A stretch of DNA of 64,000 bases from Azospira sp. I13 (lineage in GTDB: Bacteria > Pseudomonadota > Gammaproteobacteria > Burkholderiales > Rhodocyclaceae): positions 440,391 to 504,390 of the forward strand of contig NZ_BFBP01000003.1 of NCBI RefSeq assembly GCF_003112695.1. The letters are read 5' to 3'. The notes under the pieces were generated by a model. It searched no databases. It saw nothing but the letters and a program-made list of their open reading frames with translations, and had not been told where the DNA came from. The translations under genes and the position numbers were made by a program. This document shows, piece by piece, positions 56,300 through 64,000 of the stretch (its first letter is position 1; every line of letters begins with the position of its first letter).

Positions 56300-59200
56300 T
56301 CAACTATCCAGGAAGCTCACAATCGTTTTCCCATCACATACATATTGTGTCACGGTCTTCTTGAAGCCGCGGGCGCAAAATGGGCATTCACGCCACCCAA
56401 GATGAGTGTTCAAGTCTTCACGTGGGCTGAGTTTTGCTGCGTTATGGTAAACGTATGAATTCAATCCTCGCCATTCCCAGAAGTCGTCCTGTACGACGCC
56501 TGGCTTTCCGGGTTTCTGAAATTTGTAAGCCTTGAATCCGTACAAAAGAATATTGTATTCATCATCCGTCAACTCTGACGGCGGTACAGAAAAGTCGAAC
56601 AATCCCTCCTTTGCAAAATGCGATATTGTGGCTTTCGGCATTACTCTATTTAGGCCAAACGGGGTCATTCTTGCATCAAATGGAGAGAAGCGCTTATCGA
56701 TCCATTTTTCAAACGGATAAGACTTGAAGTGACCGTAGCCTTTGCAGTAGATGCACGCGTTCCTATACAGATTGAAAGCGTATTTGTCAGGTTGAATACC
56801 ATCGACTATACGCTCAGCTAAATTAAACAATCTTATCCCATAATAATTAATTGTGGCGGGTCCGGGAAAGTCGCCGTTAGGCAGTGCTACAACGCCTGCT
56901 CCTTTCAAAAAAGCTTCATCAAAAGATACCGCCTTCACTAGCATTCTCCAAGGGTCTTCACTTAGATATAGCTCTCGCCCTTTGTACTCTGCAGTAACGG
57001 CTTTAAAAACCGATACAGGAACTTTTGGAAATTTTTCAAGATGACTTACTAAAGGGTTAAATAACAGTGGGCACGCTTCGCCAACTGCCTTCTGCAACTC
57101 ATCGCGAGATTTAAAAAGCCTGAAATTTCCGTCATTTTTCTGAATACTGAAGCGGTTAGAAAATTGCCGCTCAACGTCGAAATTGTTTTGTTTGATATAT
57201 AGGTGTGGCAAAAATTGAAAATATCGTCCTTCGGAGGCAGCATCCGGTACTCCTGGTTTGGCTGCGTTAAATGCTATTGGCTGTAAGCTGTCTTTGGATG
57301 CTTTTATTTCATCAGAAAGCAAAGAATAATTTAGGCTTGGAAAATCTTTGTCGCCCAAGTAGCCTGCAACGATATTGTCTTGATTCTTTTCGCCAATGGC
57401 ACGACCAAGATCAATAATATAAGTGCTGCGGTAAATAAATTCCGGATTATGTTCTATTGCAATAACCGTTAAGCCGGCCAGGTACTCCAGTAATACCTCG
57501 TAAAGTTGTGAAACGCCAGTGCTATCCAAGCCGCGACTAGGCTCATCTAACATCACCACTGCTCGCTCTTTACCAAGGGTGCGTTTGTGCCTCAAAATGA
57601 ATTTGGCGAGTTTCAGTCTTTGGAGTTCTCCACCACTTAACGATGAGGTAGCACGACCTAAGGTAATGTGAGCCAATGAAAGGGCATCTAAGATCCGACG
57701 CACATTGGATAAGAAGCCAAAGGCTTTACTCGTATTAATGTCGAGGATATTGAGCTGAAGGACATCAACGATACTAAGGCCTTCTACTTTGGTAAGTAGA
57801 ACGTCTGGCTTGTAGCGAGACCCAAAGCATACTCCGCAGGGCTTACCGCCTTCGTTGCCTGAACCGTTGCATACAGGACATGCTCCGCGTGCGTTAAAAC
57901 TGAAGTCGCTTTCGGTCAGATATGGCGTCGCTTCCCTAGAAAATTCTTTCCGAATATCGTCAAATACCTCAAGGTAGGTGGCAACAATGGATGCGGTTGA
58001 TTTCCCTGGTGGTTTGCTGTCGAGTTTAACGACAGGCACTTTTGACTCGATAAGCGAGGAATACATCATCTCTAACACTAGGGTACTTTTACCTGCTCCG
58101 CTGGAACCTACAACAGCAGTGAAGCATTCACCTGGTATCTTGATGCTCTCCAGTCGGACATTACGTTTAGGCTTTAGGGTCAATGTAGTGAACGACGCGT
58201 TCACTTTTGCGGTCGGGCGCTTTACGTGAAACGCGAGTTGCTGCGTCGGCAGGAAAGTAGGGAATGACTCTTTAACGTACCCCCCTTCTGCGCCTGCACC
58301 CGGCCCTACGTGTAAAATTCGATCAGAAATATTGTGATAAAGAGGGTTATGTTCAACTACGATCACACAGTTATCGCGTGCCTTTAGCTTGAGGATGGCA
58401 TCAAGTATTGCGAGATTGTCATGATATTGTAGATTTGCGGATGGCTCATCGAGGACGATAATTTTGCCCGAATGATTGGACATCAACACATCAAGTAGTT
58501 TTAGTCGCTGTGCCTCACCTGAGCTTATTGACGATGTTGGTCTATTTAAACCAATGTGGCCGATTGCCAATTTATCGATAACGCTTAGAAAATCATTTAG
58601 GCGAGCCAACTCATCCTTTTCCAGCCCCATGCCCGATAGCTCAGAGCGAAGCTCATTAGCTGTCAGATTAAGGAAGTAGTCGATGGACTTGCCGTTCACA
58701 AGCACCGCACGCGTTTGATAGCTATAGCCGGACCCTTCACAGGCAGAGCAGTTTGTTTCCTTTAAATACTGCCTCGTATTTTCATCAGTATGGTTCGATA
58801 GTAGCTTGTTGGTAAGAATACCAAGTAGCATTTCACGAGCATCTGCGCTCAGGCCGTTAAATGTTTTTGAAGTGTCGATTCCCTGTTTCTTAATCAGTGA
58901 AGACAACCCGGTTGGCAAAAATTTGAAGCCAACATACCGACCGGATTTTGTGAGGGGAACGTCCAAGAAGCCATCGTGTAAGGGAGTATTTTTTTTAATT
59001 ATCTCGTCGAAGTCTGCGGCGATCTTCTTTCCAATTCCACCGCATGCCTTACAGCAGCCTGATCGCGAGGAGGCTTGAGACCTTGAGAACAGGAGAGCCG
59101 ATGGCTTACGAAAGACGACCCCATCAGGCAAATAGAAGTAGTGCTCGTCAAAATTCAGTTCGACTTCGTCACCTAGGAGCATTACTCCTTCCTTGGCCAG

Positions 59201-59842
59201 CTTTAAGACGGTGGAATCGTCTGCGCAAGCGTCGAGTGGTACGGATATTTCATAGTTCGACAAGCCGGCCCTTGGTAACTTTGTAAGTGGAATTTCTCGG
59301 CGCGCCCCTTTCTTTTCATCGCGGAGAAATACGGCTCGAATTCCATGTTTTCCAAGCGCTTGCTGAACGGTACTAAAATCGATAGGTGAGTAGGCCCATA
59401 CGACAGCGTAAAGTTTGGCTGTAGGATGAAATCGTCGAGCAAACTGGCGTATCTCGGGAAGTGAAGGTTGTTCAATACGTACTCCCCGATAGACGATTTG
59501 GCCTTTCTCAATGAAAATCTTTTGTATTGTTCCTTTTAGCCGACTACGTGTGCCGAACGTCGATCCCTCTGTCTGTGTTAGAGCGCGTTGAGACACAGAA
59601 ATGCACTCTGGCAATGTAGTCGAGGAAAGGAAGCTCGGCCGAACCGCATATACATATAGTTCGTCGCTCCTCCTCCTTATTGCTTCTTGCCGCCTCGCTT
59701 CAGCAGCAATCACTTCGAATACCAGAGTCGATTTTCCGGATCCACTGACGCCTGTGACCAAAACCACTTCGCCAAGTTTTCCAGAGACAGCAACGCCCTT
59801 GAGGTTATTTTGCGTTATACCGTCCATGGAAAAGCTAGACAT
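56300..59842 (-). CDS. UvrA-like ABC ATPase with extended C-terminus
   Basis: A protein of about 1180 residues. The start ATG 59842 (MSSFSMDGITQNNLKG) is chosen because AGGAAGG precedes it; ATG 59860 lacks such a site. Two ABC modules are present: Walker A GVSGSGKS with signature SSISSGEAQRLKLLD and VLDEPSANL; and Walker A GSSGAGKS with SSLSGGELQRLKLAKF and VMLDEPSRGLDSTG. UvrA-type zinc fingers occur (CCKACGGIGKK, CSACEGSGYSY, CPVCNGSG with CGVCFGS). About 350 further residues follow the second module, with CIYCKGYGHF and CPFCARGF clusters; normal UvrA lacks this. It is the last gene of a four-gene operon with radical SAM and oxygenase-like proteins, so a function in classical repair is doubtful. 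Confidence 0.85.
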   Translation of the reverse strand: MSSFSMDGITQNNLKGVAVSGKLGEVVLVTGVSGSGKSTLVFEVIAAEARRQEAIRRRSDELYVYAVRPSFLSSTTLPECISVSQRALTQTEGSTFGTRSRLKGTIQKIFIEKGQIVYRGVRIEQPSLPEIRQFARRFHPTAKLYAVVWAYSPIDFSTVQQALGKHGIRAVFLRDEKKGARREIPLTKLPRAGLSNYEISVPLDACADDSTVLKLAKEGVMLLGDEVELNFDEHYFYLPDGVVFRKPSALLFSRSQASSRSGCCKACGGIGKKIAADFDEIIKKNTPLHDGFLDVPLTKSGRYVGFKFLPTGLSSLIKKQGIDTSKTFNGLSADAREMLLGILTNKLLSNHTDENTRQYLKETNCSACEGSGYSYQTRAVLVNGKSIDYFLNLTANELRSELSGMGLEKDELARLNDFLSVIDKLAIGHIGLNRPTSSISSGEAQRLKLLDVLMSNHSGKIIVLDEPSANLQYHDNLAILDAILKLKARDNCVIVVEHNPLYHNISDRILHVGPGAGAEGGYVKESFPTFLPTQQLAFHVKRPTAKVNASFTTLTLKPKRNVRLESIKIPGECFTAVVGSSGAGKSTLVLEMMYSSLIESKVPVVKLDSKPPGKSTASIVATYLEVFDDIRKEFSREATPYLTESDFSFNARGACPVCNGSGNEGGKPCGVCFGSRYKPDVLLTKVEGLSIVDVLQLNILDINTSKAFGFLSNVRRILDALSLAHITLGRATSSLSGGELQRLKLAKFILRHKRTLGKERAVVMLDEPSRGLDSTGVSQLYEVLLEYLAGLTVIAIEHNPEFIYRSTYIIDLGRAIGEKNQDNIVAGYLGDKDFPSLNYSLLSDEIKASKDSLQPIAFNAAKPGVPDAASEGRYFQFLPHLYIKQNNFDVERQFSNRFSIQKNDGNFRLFKSRDELQKAVGEACPLLFNPLVSHLEKFPKVPVSVFKAVTAEYKGRELYLSEDPWRMLVKAVSFDEAFLKGAGVVALPNGDFPGPATINYYGIRLFNLAERIVDGIQPDKYAFNLYRNACIYCKGYGHFKSYPFEKWIDKRFSPFDARMTPFGLNRVMPKATISHFAKEGLFDFSVPPSELTDDEYNILLYGFKAYKFQKPGKPGVVQDDFWEWRGLNSYVYHNAAKLSPREDLNTHLGWRECPFCARGFKKTVTQYVCDGKTIVSFLDS

Positions 59843-61112
59843 TTTGGCCTTCCTTGCCATATAAATCGAATATTTTTGGGATTATCCGCTTATAGGCAGA
59901 GCACATTGGACTTTTGCCGTTGACTCGATATAGCGGACACCCGCCTGCACATATAAAACGATACTCACATGCCTTACATTCGGAGCTCAGCCCCAAGTGC
60001 CTAGAATGTCCCCGTCGAATAATAGTAACCAGGTTTTCATCTTCATCAATGGTTCCAAGTGGCGTCCCGTCGTTGAACTCCGTATGACAGAAGTAAATCG
60101 ACCCATCTAGATACAGCGCGCCTCCTGATACCCCCATCGAACATGGCGTTGCTTGGGGTGAAAGAGTTCTCAAATCGGAAACCACCATTCGGTCGCTAAC
60201 AGGATATCCAACCCTGGAGGGGGCACTCAGTATCTTGTCCACTTCCACAAAGGAATTTTCAAACTCGTCCGGTCTAATATAGCCACCTTTGGCATCGGAG
60301 ATACGAAAAACCAGGTCGTTGTTAACAAGCCATTCCACCAATTCTGCCATTCCGTCTGCATTTTCCGATGTTGCCGTAACCATCACCGCGGGCTTAATGC
60401 CATTTGCACGGAGGATCTCAAGGTTTCTCATTACTACCTGGAAGGATCCGCGGTTGCTGGTAGGAAAAATGCGGCTTTTATCGTTATAGGTGGCCAATCC
60501 ATCGATTGACACAGATATGCCGAAGTTGTTTTCCTTAATGTATTCGACGATTTCTTTATTTAGGAATGTAAGGTTAGTAATAATCCTGACATTTAGAGTG
60601 ATCCCAGCATCGGCTAAGGTTAGTTTAAGTTTTATAACATCACCGCTCCAGTCTCTAAATGAAAGGAGTGGTTCGCCACCAGCAAGCTTAATAGATATTG
60701 TCTTGAGTCCCCTGACCGCCAAAAGCTTTTTGCTAAATAGGGAAAAAAGATCGTGGCGACGAGTCCTTTTGCTGTTTAGAGATGGGATGTAGCAGTAAGT
60801 GCACGCAAGATTACACCGGTCACTAGTTTGAATCCAAAACTGGAGACTTTCAGCAGAAGGCTGATGCCAATTTTCCTTTGCATCACCTTTGGAAACCACC
60901 CCATCCTCTTCCAAACGAGATAGTATTTCACGATCACTGTCGCTAGGAAAATATGGCTTGCCAAGGATCAGTTTCTCAATGATTGGAAGTGCTCTGTCAT
61001 CTATTACCAGGGGCTGATCGCCTACACCGTCACGTGTAATAAAGTTAATGGTTCCATACCCGTGTACAGACCGCTTATGTAATTTGACAGCAGGATTTAG
61101 GAAATAGGTCAT
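59835..61112 (-). CDS. Radical SAM/SPASM enzyme
   Basis: A 425-residue enzyme. The radical SAM motif is CNLACTYC-like: C100, C104 and C107 in SDRCNLACTYCYIP. The SAM/radical barrel follows (KTISIKLAGGEPLLSFRDWS, NFGISVSIDGLATYNDKSRI). The C-terminal SPASM domain has additional cysteines (CSMGVSGG, FCHTEF, CKACEYRFICAGGCPLYR, MCSAYKR), likely binding two auxiliary Fe-S clusters. SPASM enzymes usually modify peptides or proteins. The ATG overlaps the 2OG gene stop by four bases (ATGA), and the 3' end overlaps the UvrA-like gene by 8 bases. The likely substrate is the protein from the first gene of the operon; this is inference. Confidence 0.9.
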   Translation of the reverse strand: MTYFLNPAVKLHKRSVHGYGTINFITRDGVGDQPLVIDDRALPIIEKLILGKPYFPSDSDREILSRLEEDGVVSKGDAKENWHQPSAESLQFWIQTSDRCNLACTYCYIPSLNSKRTRRHDLFSLFSKKLLAVRGLKTISIKLAGGEPLLSFRDWSGDVIKLKLTLADAGITLNVRIITNLTFLNKEIVEYIKENNFGISVSIDGLATYNDKSRIFPTSNRGSFQVVMRNLEILRANGIKPAVMVTATSENADGMAELVEWLVNNDLVFRISDAKGGYIRPDEFENSFVEVDKILSAPSRVGYPVSDRMVVSDLRTLSPQATPCSMGVSGGALYLDGSIYFCHTEFNDGTPLGTIDEDENLVTIIRRGHSRHLGLSSECKACEYRFICAGGCPLYRVNGKSPMCSAYKRIIPKIFDLYGKEGQNV

Positions 61113-61903
61113 AGATCAAATCGAATCGTTGCCATTTCTCTAGATCTAAATGAGTTGCAGGTAGAGTCAAAGGTTAAGGTGCACTCTGAACGCCGGTGCA
61201 GAGCAGAATGGTTAGATATGATTAGCAAATCGCCCCTGTCTAATACCAGGTTTTCTGCGATTTCACCACAAACTGCCTCTATTGCAGCTTTGAGCGGCAA
61301 GTTATCAAATGCACTGAGTTTTCCGTCTGCCATAAGCGTGGTGTGCAATTTTAAAATGGATTTGCCGTCAAGCTGATTTAGGATAGGCACGCTTATTGGT
61401 AATTTGCCGGTAAATGTGTAATCGACACCGATTGTCATCAGGTCGGTTTCCGAGACGCCAAATATTGTGTTAAGCCGCTCAACGAATGCATGAAGAGGAA
61501 CTACTTGATTTCGTCCAAACAATGGGTGCCTTGGATCCGGGTGTAAGCACAATAAGGCAACAAACTCTGGCGGTCGAGCTTGAAACATGAAATCTGTGTG
61601 GTATCCGCCGCATGTTGGCTGTTCCGACAGATTTTCACTGTATGGTAAAACGCGGAACTGATGAACGAAACTTCCGATGCGGTCCGAGTAAAAGAGTTTT
61701 CCGCCAGAAATACTGCTTAATTCGTATTCGAGATGAACTAGATCGGTGCCGAACCCTCTTATAATTTGAAATCCATCGCGTCGAATTTTTGAAAAATCAA
61801 CTCTAAGCGGCCCAGCCGGTGCTGATTTTTTCACCAGGGCAACTACATTCGTTTCGGGAATTTGATCGTGCATAAGTTCAGGGATCGAGGGGCAACCACA
61901 CAT
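61109..61903 (-). CDS. Fe(II)/2-oxoglutarate oxygenase-like (TauD/CsiD-type) protein
   Basis: A 264-residue protein with the iron-binding pattern of the family: H102 and D104 in GGYHTDFMFQA, and distal H236 in IISNHSALHRRSEC. Preceding LDRGDLL and the C-terminal RSREMATIRFDL also match TauD/TfdA/CsiD-type folds. It would hydroxylate or oxidise a substrate with O2 and 2-oxoglutarate. In this operon the substrate may be the same protein or peptide handled by the radical SAM enzyme. A GGGAG ribosome site lies about 9 bases before ATG 61903; ATG 61870 is a possible alternative. Confidence 0.72.
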   Translation of the reverse strand: MCGCPSIPELMHDQIPETNVVALVKKSAPAGPLRVDFSKIRRDGFQIIRGFGTDLVHLEYELSSISGGKLFYSDRIGSFVHQFRVLPYSENLSEQPTCGGYHTDFMFQARPPEFVALLCLHPDPRHPLFGRNQVVPLHAFVERLNTIFGVSETDLMTIGVDYTFTGKLPISVPILNQLDGKSILKLHTTLMADGKLSAFDNLPLKAAIEAVCGEIAENLVLDRGDLLIISNHSALHRRSECTLTFDSTCNSFRSREMATIRFDL

Positions 61904-62013
61904 GAAAATGTGCTCCCGGCAGTTGGTACGGGAAGTTTCGGGATTAAGTATTGCCTACTCACGTAGCTGCAGTGAGTCACAACGTGCCCGGATACTGCCG
62001 GGTTAAGAACGAA

Positions 62014-62520
62014 TCAAGCGGCCTTATGGTCGGTAAGACTTGAAGCTCCAACCTCTGTAAGGTCTATATGGCATGGGCATACCTGAGGGCACTTTTGTGC
62101 TTCGCGATTTGGACCATACAGTGCCTCGCCAAAGAGTTCCTGCCACAGAGTCTCAGACTCCGTTTGCACTTCAATCCATTGCCGTTTGTTGTCTTCGCCA
62201 AGCATTCCGAAGTACGGAAAGTGATGCAGATATTCGCCGAAAAGCTCGTCGCAGTCTCGCATATAAGCTCGGGTATCGAGTATATGCATATGCCAAATTT
62301 CGTCGATATCACCGTTTGGCACTAACTGAGTCCCCCCAAGTGCTTTCGTTACCGCCATGTAGCGTCTGTAATTGAGTACAGCGACTTCAGCTCTACACAA
62401 GTCCCATGTGCTGCTCTTCGTTTCAATGATTTTCTTGATTGCAAGGTCAAAATTCCAGGCTTTGGTGGCCTCGAACGCCTGCATAAAGACATCTCTATCA
62501 AATTTTCCCGCCTTCATCAC
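62014..62520 (-). CDS. GRDP-like (DUF1399-type) small protein, first gene of UvrA/radical SAM operon
   Basis: A 168-residue protein. The central block DIDEIWHMHILDTRAYMRDC followed by LHHFPYFG is the signature of glycine-rich-domain-containing-protein-like (GRDP/DUF1399) proteins, with a His-rich WHMH motif. The C-terminal 35 residues leave the family and carry cysteines in KCPQVCPCHIDLTEVG. That tail could be a target for the radical SAM or oxygenase enzymes. The ATG at 62520 follows GGAG; ATG 62517 is an alternative. The next gene lies 110 bases downstream across a short hairpin region, so all four genes probably form one transcript. Confidence 0.72.
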   Translation of the reverse strand: MMKAGKFDRDVFMQAFEATKAWNFDLAIKKIIETKSSTWDLCRAEVAVLNYRRYMAVTKALGGTQLVPNGDIDEIWHMHILDTRAYMRDCDELFGEYLHHFPYFGMLGEDNKRQWIEVQTESETLWQELFGEALYGPNREAQKCPQVCPCHIDLTEVGASSLTDHKAA

Positions 62521-63154
62521 ATCTCCAAATCGAAATTGTCAGACAACACACAGAAGCATCAAACTTCCGCATCCGTGATACCCGCGCGGAATACTTTAAC
62601 TTACATTTCAATTTCTCACACTTGCGATGCGTAATGTTCCCTTCACTGTGCGTCGATCCGAGGCATCCGGAATGACGGCAATGTCGAAGGTCGGTAAGGA
62701 TGAGGGCTCATAGGCCTGATTCGAAACATTTCCATCCAGTTGCTGCGGGATTCCACGAGCGGGTGTGCAGAATGTAAGGGGCTGTTCTGCTGGTGGCGCC
62801 ATAGCCACCGCATTATTCAGTGATTTCCGTACTCGCTCGATAACTGCCCCTATGAGTAGCGCCAGTGATACTACGAGCGGCAACGCCGTCGTTGATCAGG
62901 TCAGGGAATGGCTCGGGAAGCTAAGCCCTGAGATCTGTCCTGGCGGCATGCTTCCACTATCTCAGAAGATAAGCCAAATGATGGCTTTACTGTCAATAGT
63001 GAAGGAATTGGCGAATCGTAGCCATCTGCGGGAGGGGGAAATCGGATCTGTGATGACTTTGATCTAGAGATACAGGTACTCCCCGCTAACGAGACCGCAA
63101 GGTCGAAGATCAGTGGGTCTCCTGGGAGCCTGGGGCGACCTTCGTCGCACTGTT
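62521..63154. other. Stretch near the right transposon end; only ambiguous small ORFs
   Basis: Two overlapping antisense frames occupy this region: a minus-strand 91-residue frame (62883-62608) with a hydrophobic N-terminus, and a plus-strand frame from ATG 62852 to 63067 (MSSASDTTSGNAVVDQVREW). Neither has a clear ribosome site or family, and they cannot both be real. The promoter of the UvrA/radical SAM operon must lie within the first 100 bases, but no consensus boxes are clear. Confidence 0.4.
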
Positions 63155-63466
63155 TTAAACTTTCTTGTTGTGATCTACCGACGGATCGTGGTTGATCAGT
63201 GGCTGTTACAGACCGCCTAGACTTTTAAAGTGAATCTGTGCCCCGTGGTTGCTAGTGCGGTTGTTACAGACTTTCTTGTTGGGATCAGTGCCCGCCGAAA
63301 CCTAGGACAAAGCTAAGTCCGACAGACTATATTCCAAGACGTGCAATGACGAATGCAAATCTTCGTCGCCCCGACAGACTTTGCGTCACTGTTACTAAGA
63401 CTCCTCCCCTATACGACACAAAGGCTTACGGGCAACAGTTCCGACAGACTTTATTTGTTGCGATCA
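63155..63466 (-). repeat. Right-end array of TnsB-type repeats
   Basis: At least five related copies run towards the terminus: TTAAACTTTCTTGTTGTGAT (63155), GTTACAGACC (63205), ACAGACTTTCTTGTTGGGAT (63266), CCGACAGACTATATT (63319), CCGACAGACTTTGCG (63371) and the terminal CCGACAGACTTTATTTGTTG (63441). The outermost copy and the one at 63266 also share the following GATCA. Such arrays of transposase sites are typical of Tn7-type right ends. Confidence 0.85.
63440..63466 (-). repeat. Right terminal inverted repeat
   Basis: The reverse complement of 63440-63466 begins TGATCGCAACAAATAAAGTC and matches the left end at 25 of 27 positions. It ends in CA on the plus strand, followed by the TAGC duplication. 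Confidence 0.9.
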
Positions 63467-63470
63467 TAGC
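63467..63470. repeat. Right copy of target-site duplication (TAGC)
   Basis: TAGC immediately follows the right terminus and matches the copy at 21699-21702. The following G at 63471 completes the Ala codon of the rebuilt integrase. Confidence 0.75.
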
Positions 63471-64000
63471 GGAGATTAACGCACGAACGGGTAGGGCACT
63501 TTCCCCTGCTACGGTTCGGCTGGATCTGGCGCTGCTTTCCGACCTGTTTCGCATTGCGAAGAACGAATGGGGTATATGCAACGATAACCCTGTCGCCAAC
63601 GTCCGTAAGCCAAAACTTCCGCCTGGCCGTGATCGACGCTTGGCTCCTCGTGAAGAACGGATGATCATGAGGCATTGTTCCCAGCGGGGCGCGCATGAGA
63701 TGAAGGCCATTGTCCAATTGGCATTAGAAACTGCTATGCGTCAGGGGGAGATTCTGGGGGTGTGCTGGGAGCACATCAATCTGAAATCCAGAATTGTTCA
63801 TCTGCCCGACACCAAGAATGGTTCCAAACGTGATATCCCGTTAAGCATGGAGGCTAGGGATATCCTGGCGGCCCAGAGGGTGAAGCTGTCGGGGCGAGTC
63901 TTTAGCTATACGAACAACGTACGGATAAGTTTTAGCTGTTTGAACGATACCTGCAAGTTATCTAGGATGGACAGGAAATTGTTCAGTAGGAATCGTCATG
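63467..64000 (+). pseudogene. Tyrosine integrase, 3' fragment (split by Tn7-like element)
   Basis: An open frame continuous with the 5' fragment at 21512-21702. It encodes EINARTGRALSPATVRLDLA, then the catalytic-domain start LAPREERMIMRHC, with the first catalytic Arg in ETAMRQGEILG and the conserved Lys in DTKNGSKRDIPL. It reaches VFSYTNN near 63918. The HXXR and tyrosine motifs are not inside the window. The last 80 bases stay open but no longer look like integrase (VRISFSCLNDTC), so a further break may lie at about 63919. Confidence 0.85.

Larger units (their letters stand above)
21703..63466. mobile_element. Complete Tn7-like transposon (about 41.8 kb) carrying defence cargo
   Basis: The boundaries come from 27-bp terminal inverted repeats (25 identical), TGATCG..CGGA at 21703-21729 and the reverse complement at 63440-63466, with TG/CA termini. 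TAGC flanks both ends, and the interrupted integrase can be rebuilt across the junction. The core genes are tnsA, tnsB and tnsC (37831-42181, plus) and two TniQ/TnsD-type genes (33653-36139, minus). The core lies centrally, with cargo on both sides: type I restriction and a PD-(D/E)XK operon to the left, a vWA/PP2C/kinase/helicase/McrB-like system and a UvrA/radical SAM operon to the right. No CRISPR array, Cascade or Cas12k gene is present, so this is not a CRISPR-associated transposon. Whether it is still mobile cannot be judged, but the core frames are intact. Confidence 0.9.
21320..64000. mobile_element. Integrase-type genomic island inserted in the GGDEF gene (left end; right end outside window)
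   Basis: The left boundary is inferred from the abrupt loss of GGDEF homology after the codons for LDLDH at about 21319. About 190 bases further in, a tyrosine recombinase gene starts on the plus strand, the usual place for an island integrase near its att site. Composition drops visibly in GC from this point. The island's own integrase is split by the Tn7-like transposon at 21703-63466, so most of the island seen here is that inner element. The right att site and the missing GGDEF 3' part should lie beyond 64000. Confidence 0.65.

Noticed and set aside
61983..62003. Hairpin between the GRDP-like and oxygenase-like genes as a terminator
   Set aside because: The stem is only CCCGG/CCGGG and no T-run follows on the minus strand, so the operon is treated as continuous.
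62608..63067. Overlapping small frames near the right transposon end
   Set aside because: They are antisense to each other, lack ribosome sites and family matches; reported only as an ambiguous stretch.
21722..63446. TGTCGG/CCGACA as the transposon termini
   Set aside because: The adjoining bases then form an inverted, not direct, repeat and the integrase frame is not restored; TGATCG termini explain both.
21703..63466. CRISPR-associated transposon
   Set aside because: No direct-repeat array, Cascade or Cas12k-like gene was found, despite two TniQ proteins.

Overview
This window is a piece of a GC-rich Gram-negative chromosome interrupted by nested mobile DNA. The housekeeping part (1-21319) looks betaproteobacterial, perhaps Rhodocyclales-like. 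That is inferred from gene content (mnmC, slyD, bcp, a TolC/MacA efflux set, YfiR, a hybrid kinase, PAS/GGDEF) and from GC-rich codon use; I cannot name the species.

Region by region, the chromosome holds: a TPR/beta-barrel gene followed by a FecR-like gene (1-1985, minus); tRNA-Arg(CCT); a four-gene MacAB-TolC-type export operon (2834-7590, minus); a SIMPL-domain protein; bcp and slyD; an FHA-domain membrane protein; tRNA-Gly(GCC) and tRNA-Cys(GCA); a small XRE regulator; mnmC; a glycine-zipper protein; and a TonB-receptor/YfiR/hybrid-kinase operon (14651-19924). A PAS-GGDEF gene (20294 on) stops abruptly in its GGDEF domain near 21319. This is read as the left edge of an integrase-borne island whose right edge lies beyond the window.

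The island's tyrosine integrase gene (from 21512) is itself split by a complete Tn7-like transposon of about 41.8 kb (21703-63466). The transposon has 27-bp terminal inverted repeats (25 identical), multiple TnsB-type end repeats and flanking TAGC copies. Removing it with one TAGC restores the integrase reading frame. The transposition module (tnsA, tnsB, tnsC, two TniQ/TnsD-type genes and small HTH regulators, 33653-42442) sits in the middle of the element, unlike classical Tn7. No CRISPR array or cas gene is present.

The cargo lies on both sides of that module and looks like defence. On the left are a DUF4258 protein, a degenerate methylase-specificity fusion, a full type I restriction-modification set (hsdM, hsdS, hsdR) and a three-gene operon led by a putative PD-(D/E)XK protein. 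On the right is a seven-gene system: TerY-like vWA, PP2C phosphatase, Ser/Thr kinase, SF1 helicase, an unknown protein, a coiled-coil McrB-like AAA ATPase and a DUF2357-like protein. It lies behind a near-consensus sigma-54 promoter and next to a CARF-like sigma-54 activator gene. Convergent to it is an operon encoding a GRDP-like protein, an Fe(II)/2OG-oxygenase-like protein, a radical SAM/SPASM enzyme and an unusual UvrA-like ATPase with a long C-terminal extension. The last two systems are the best candidates for undescribed biology.
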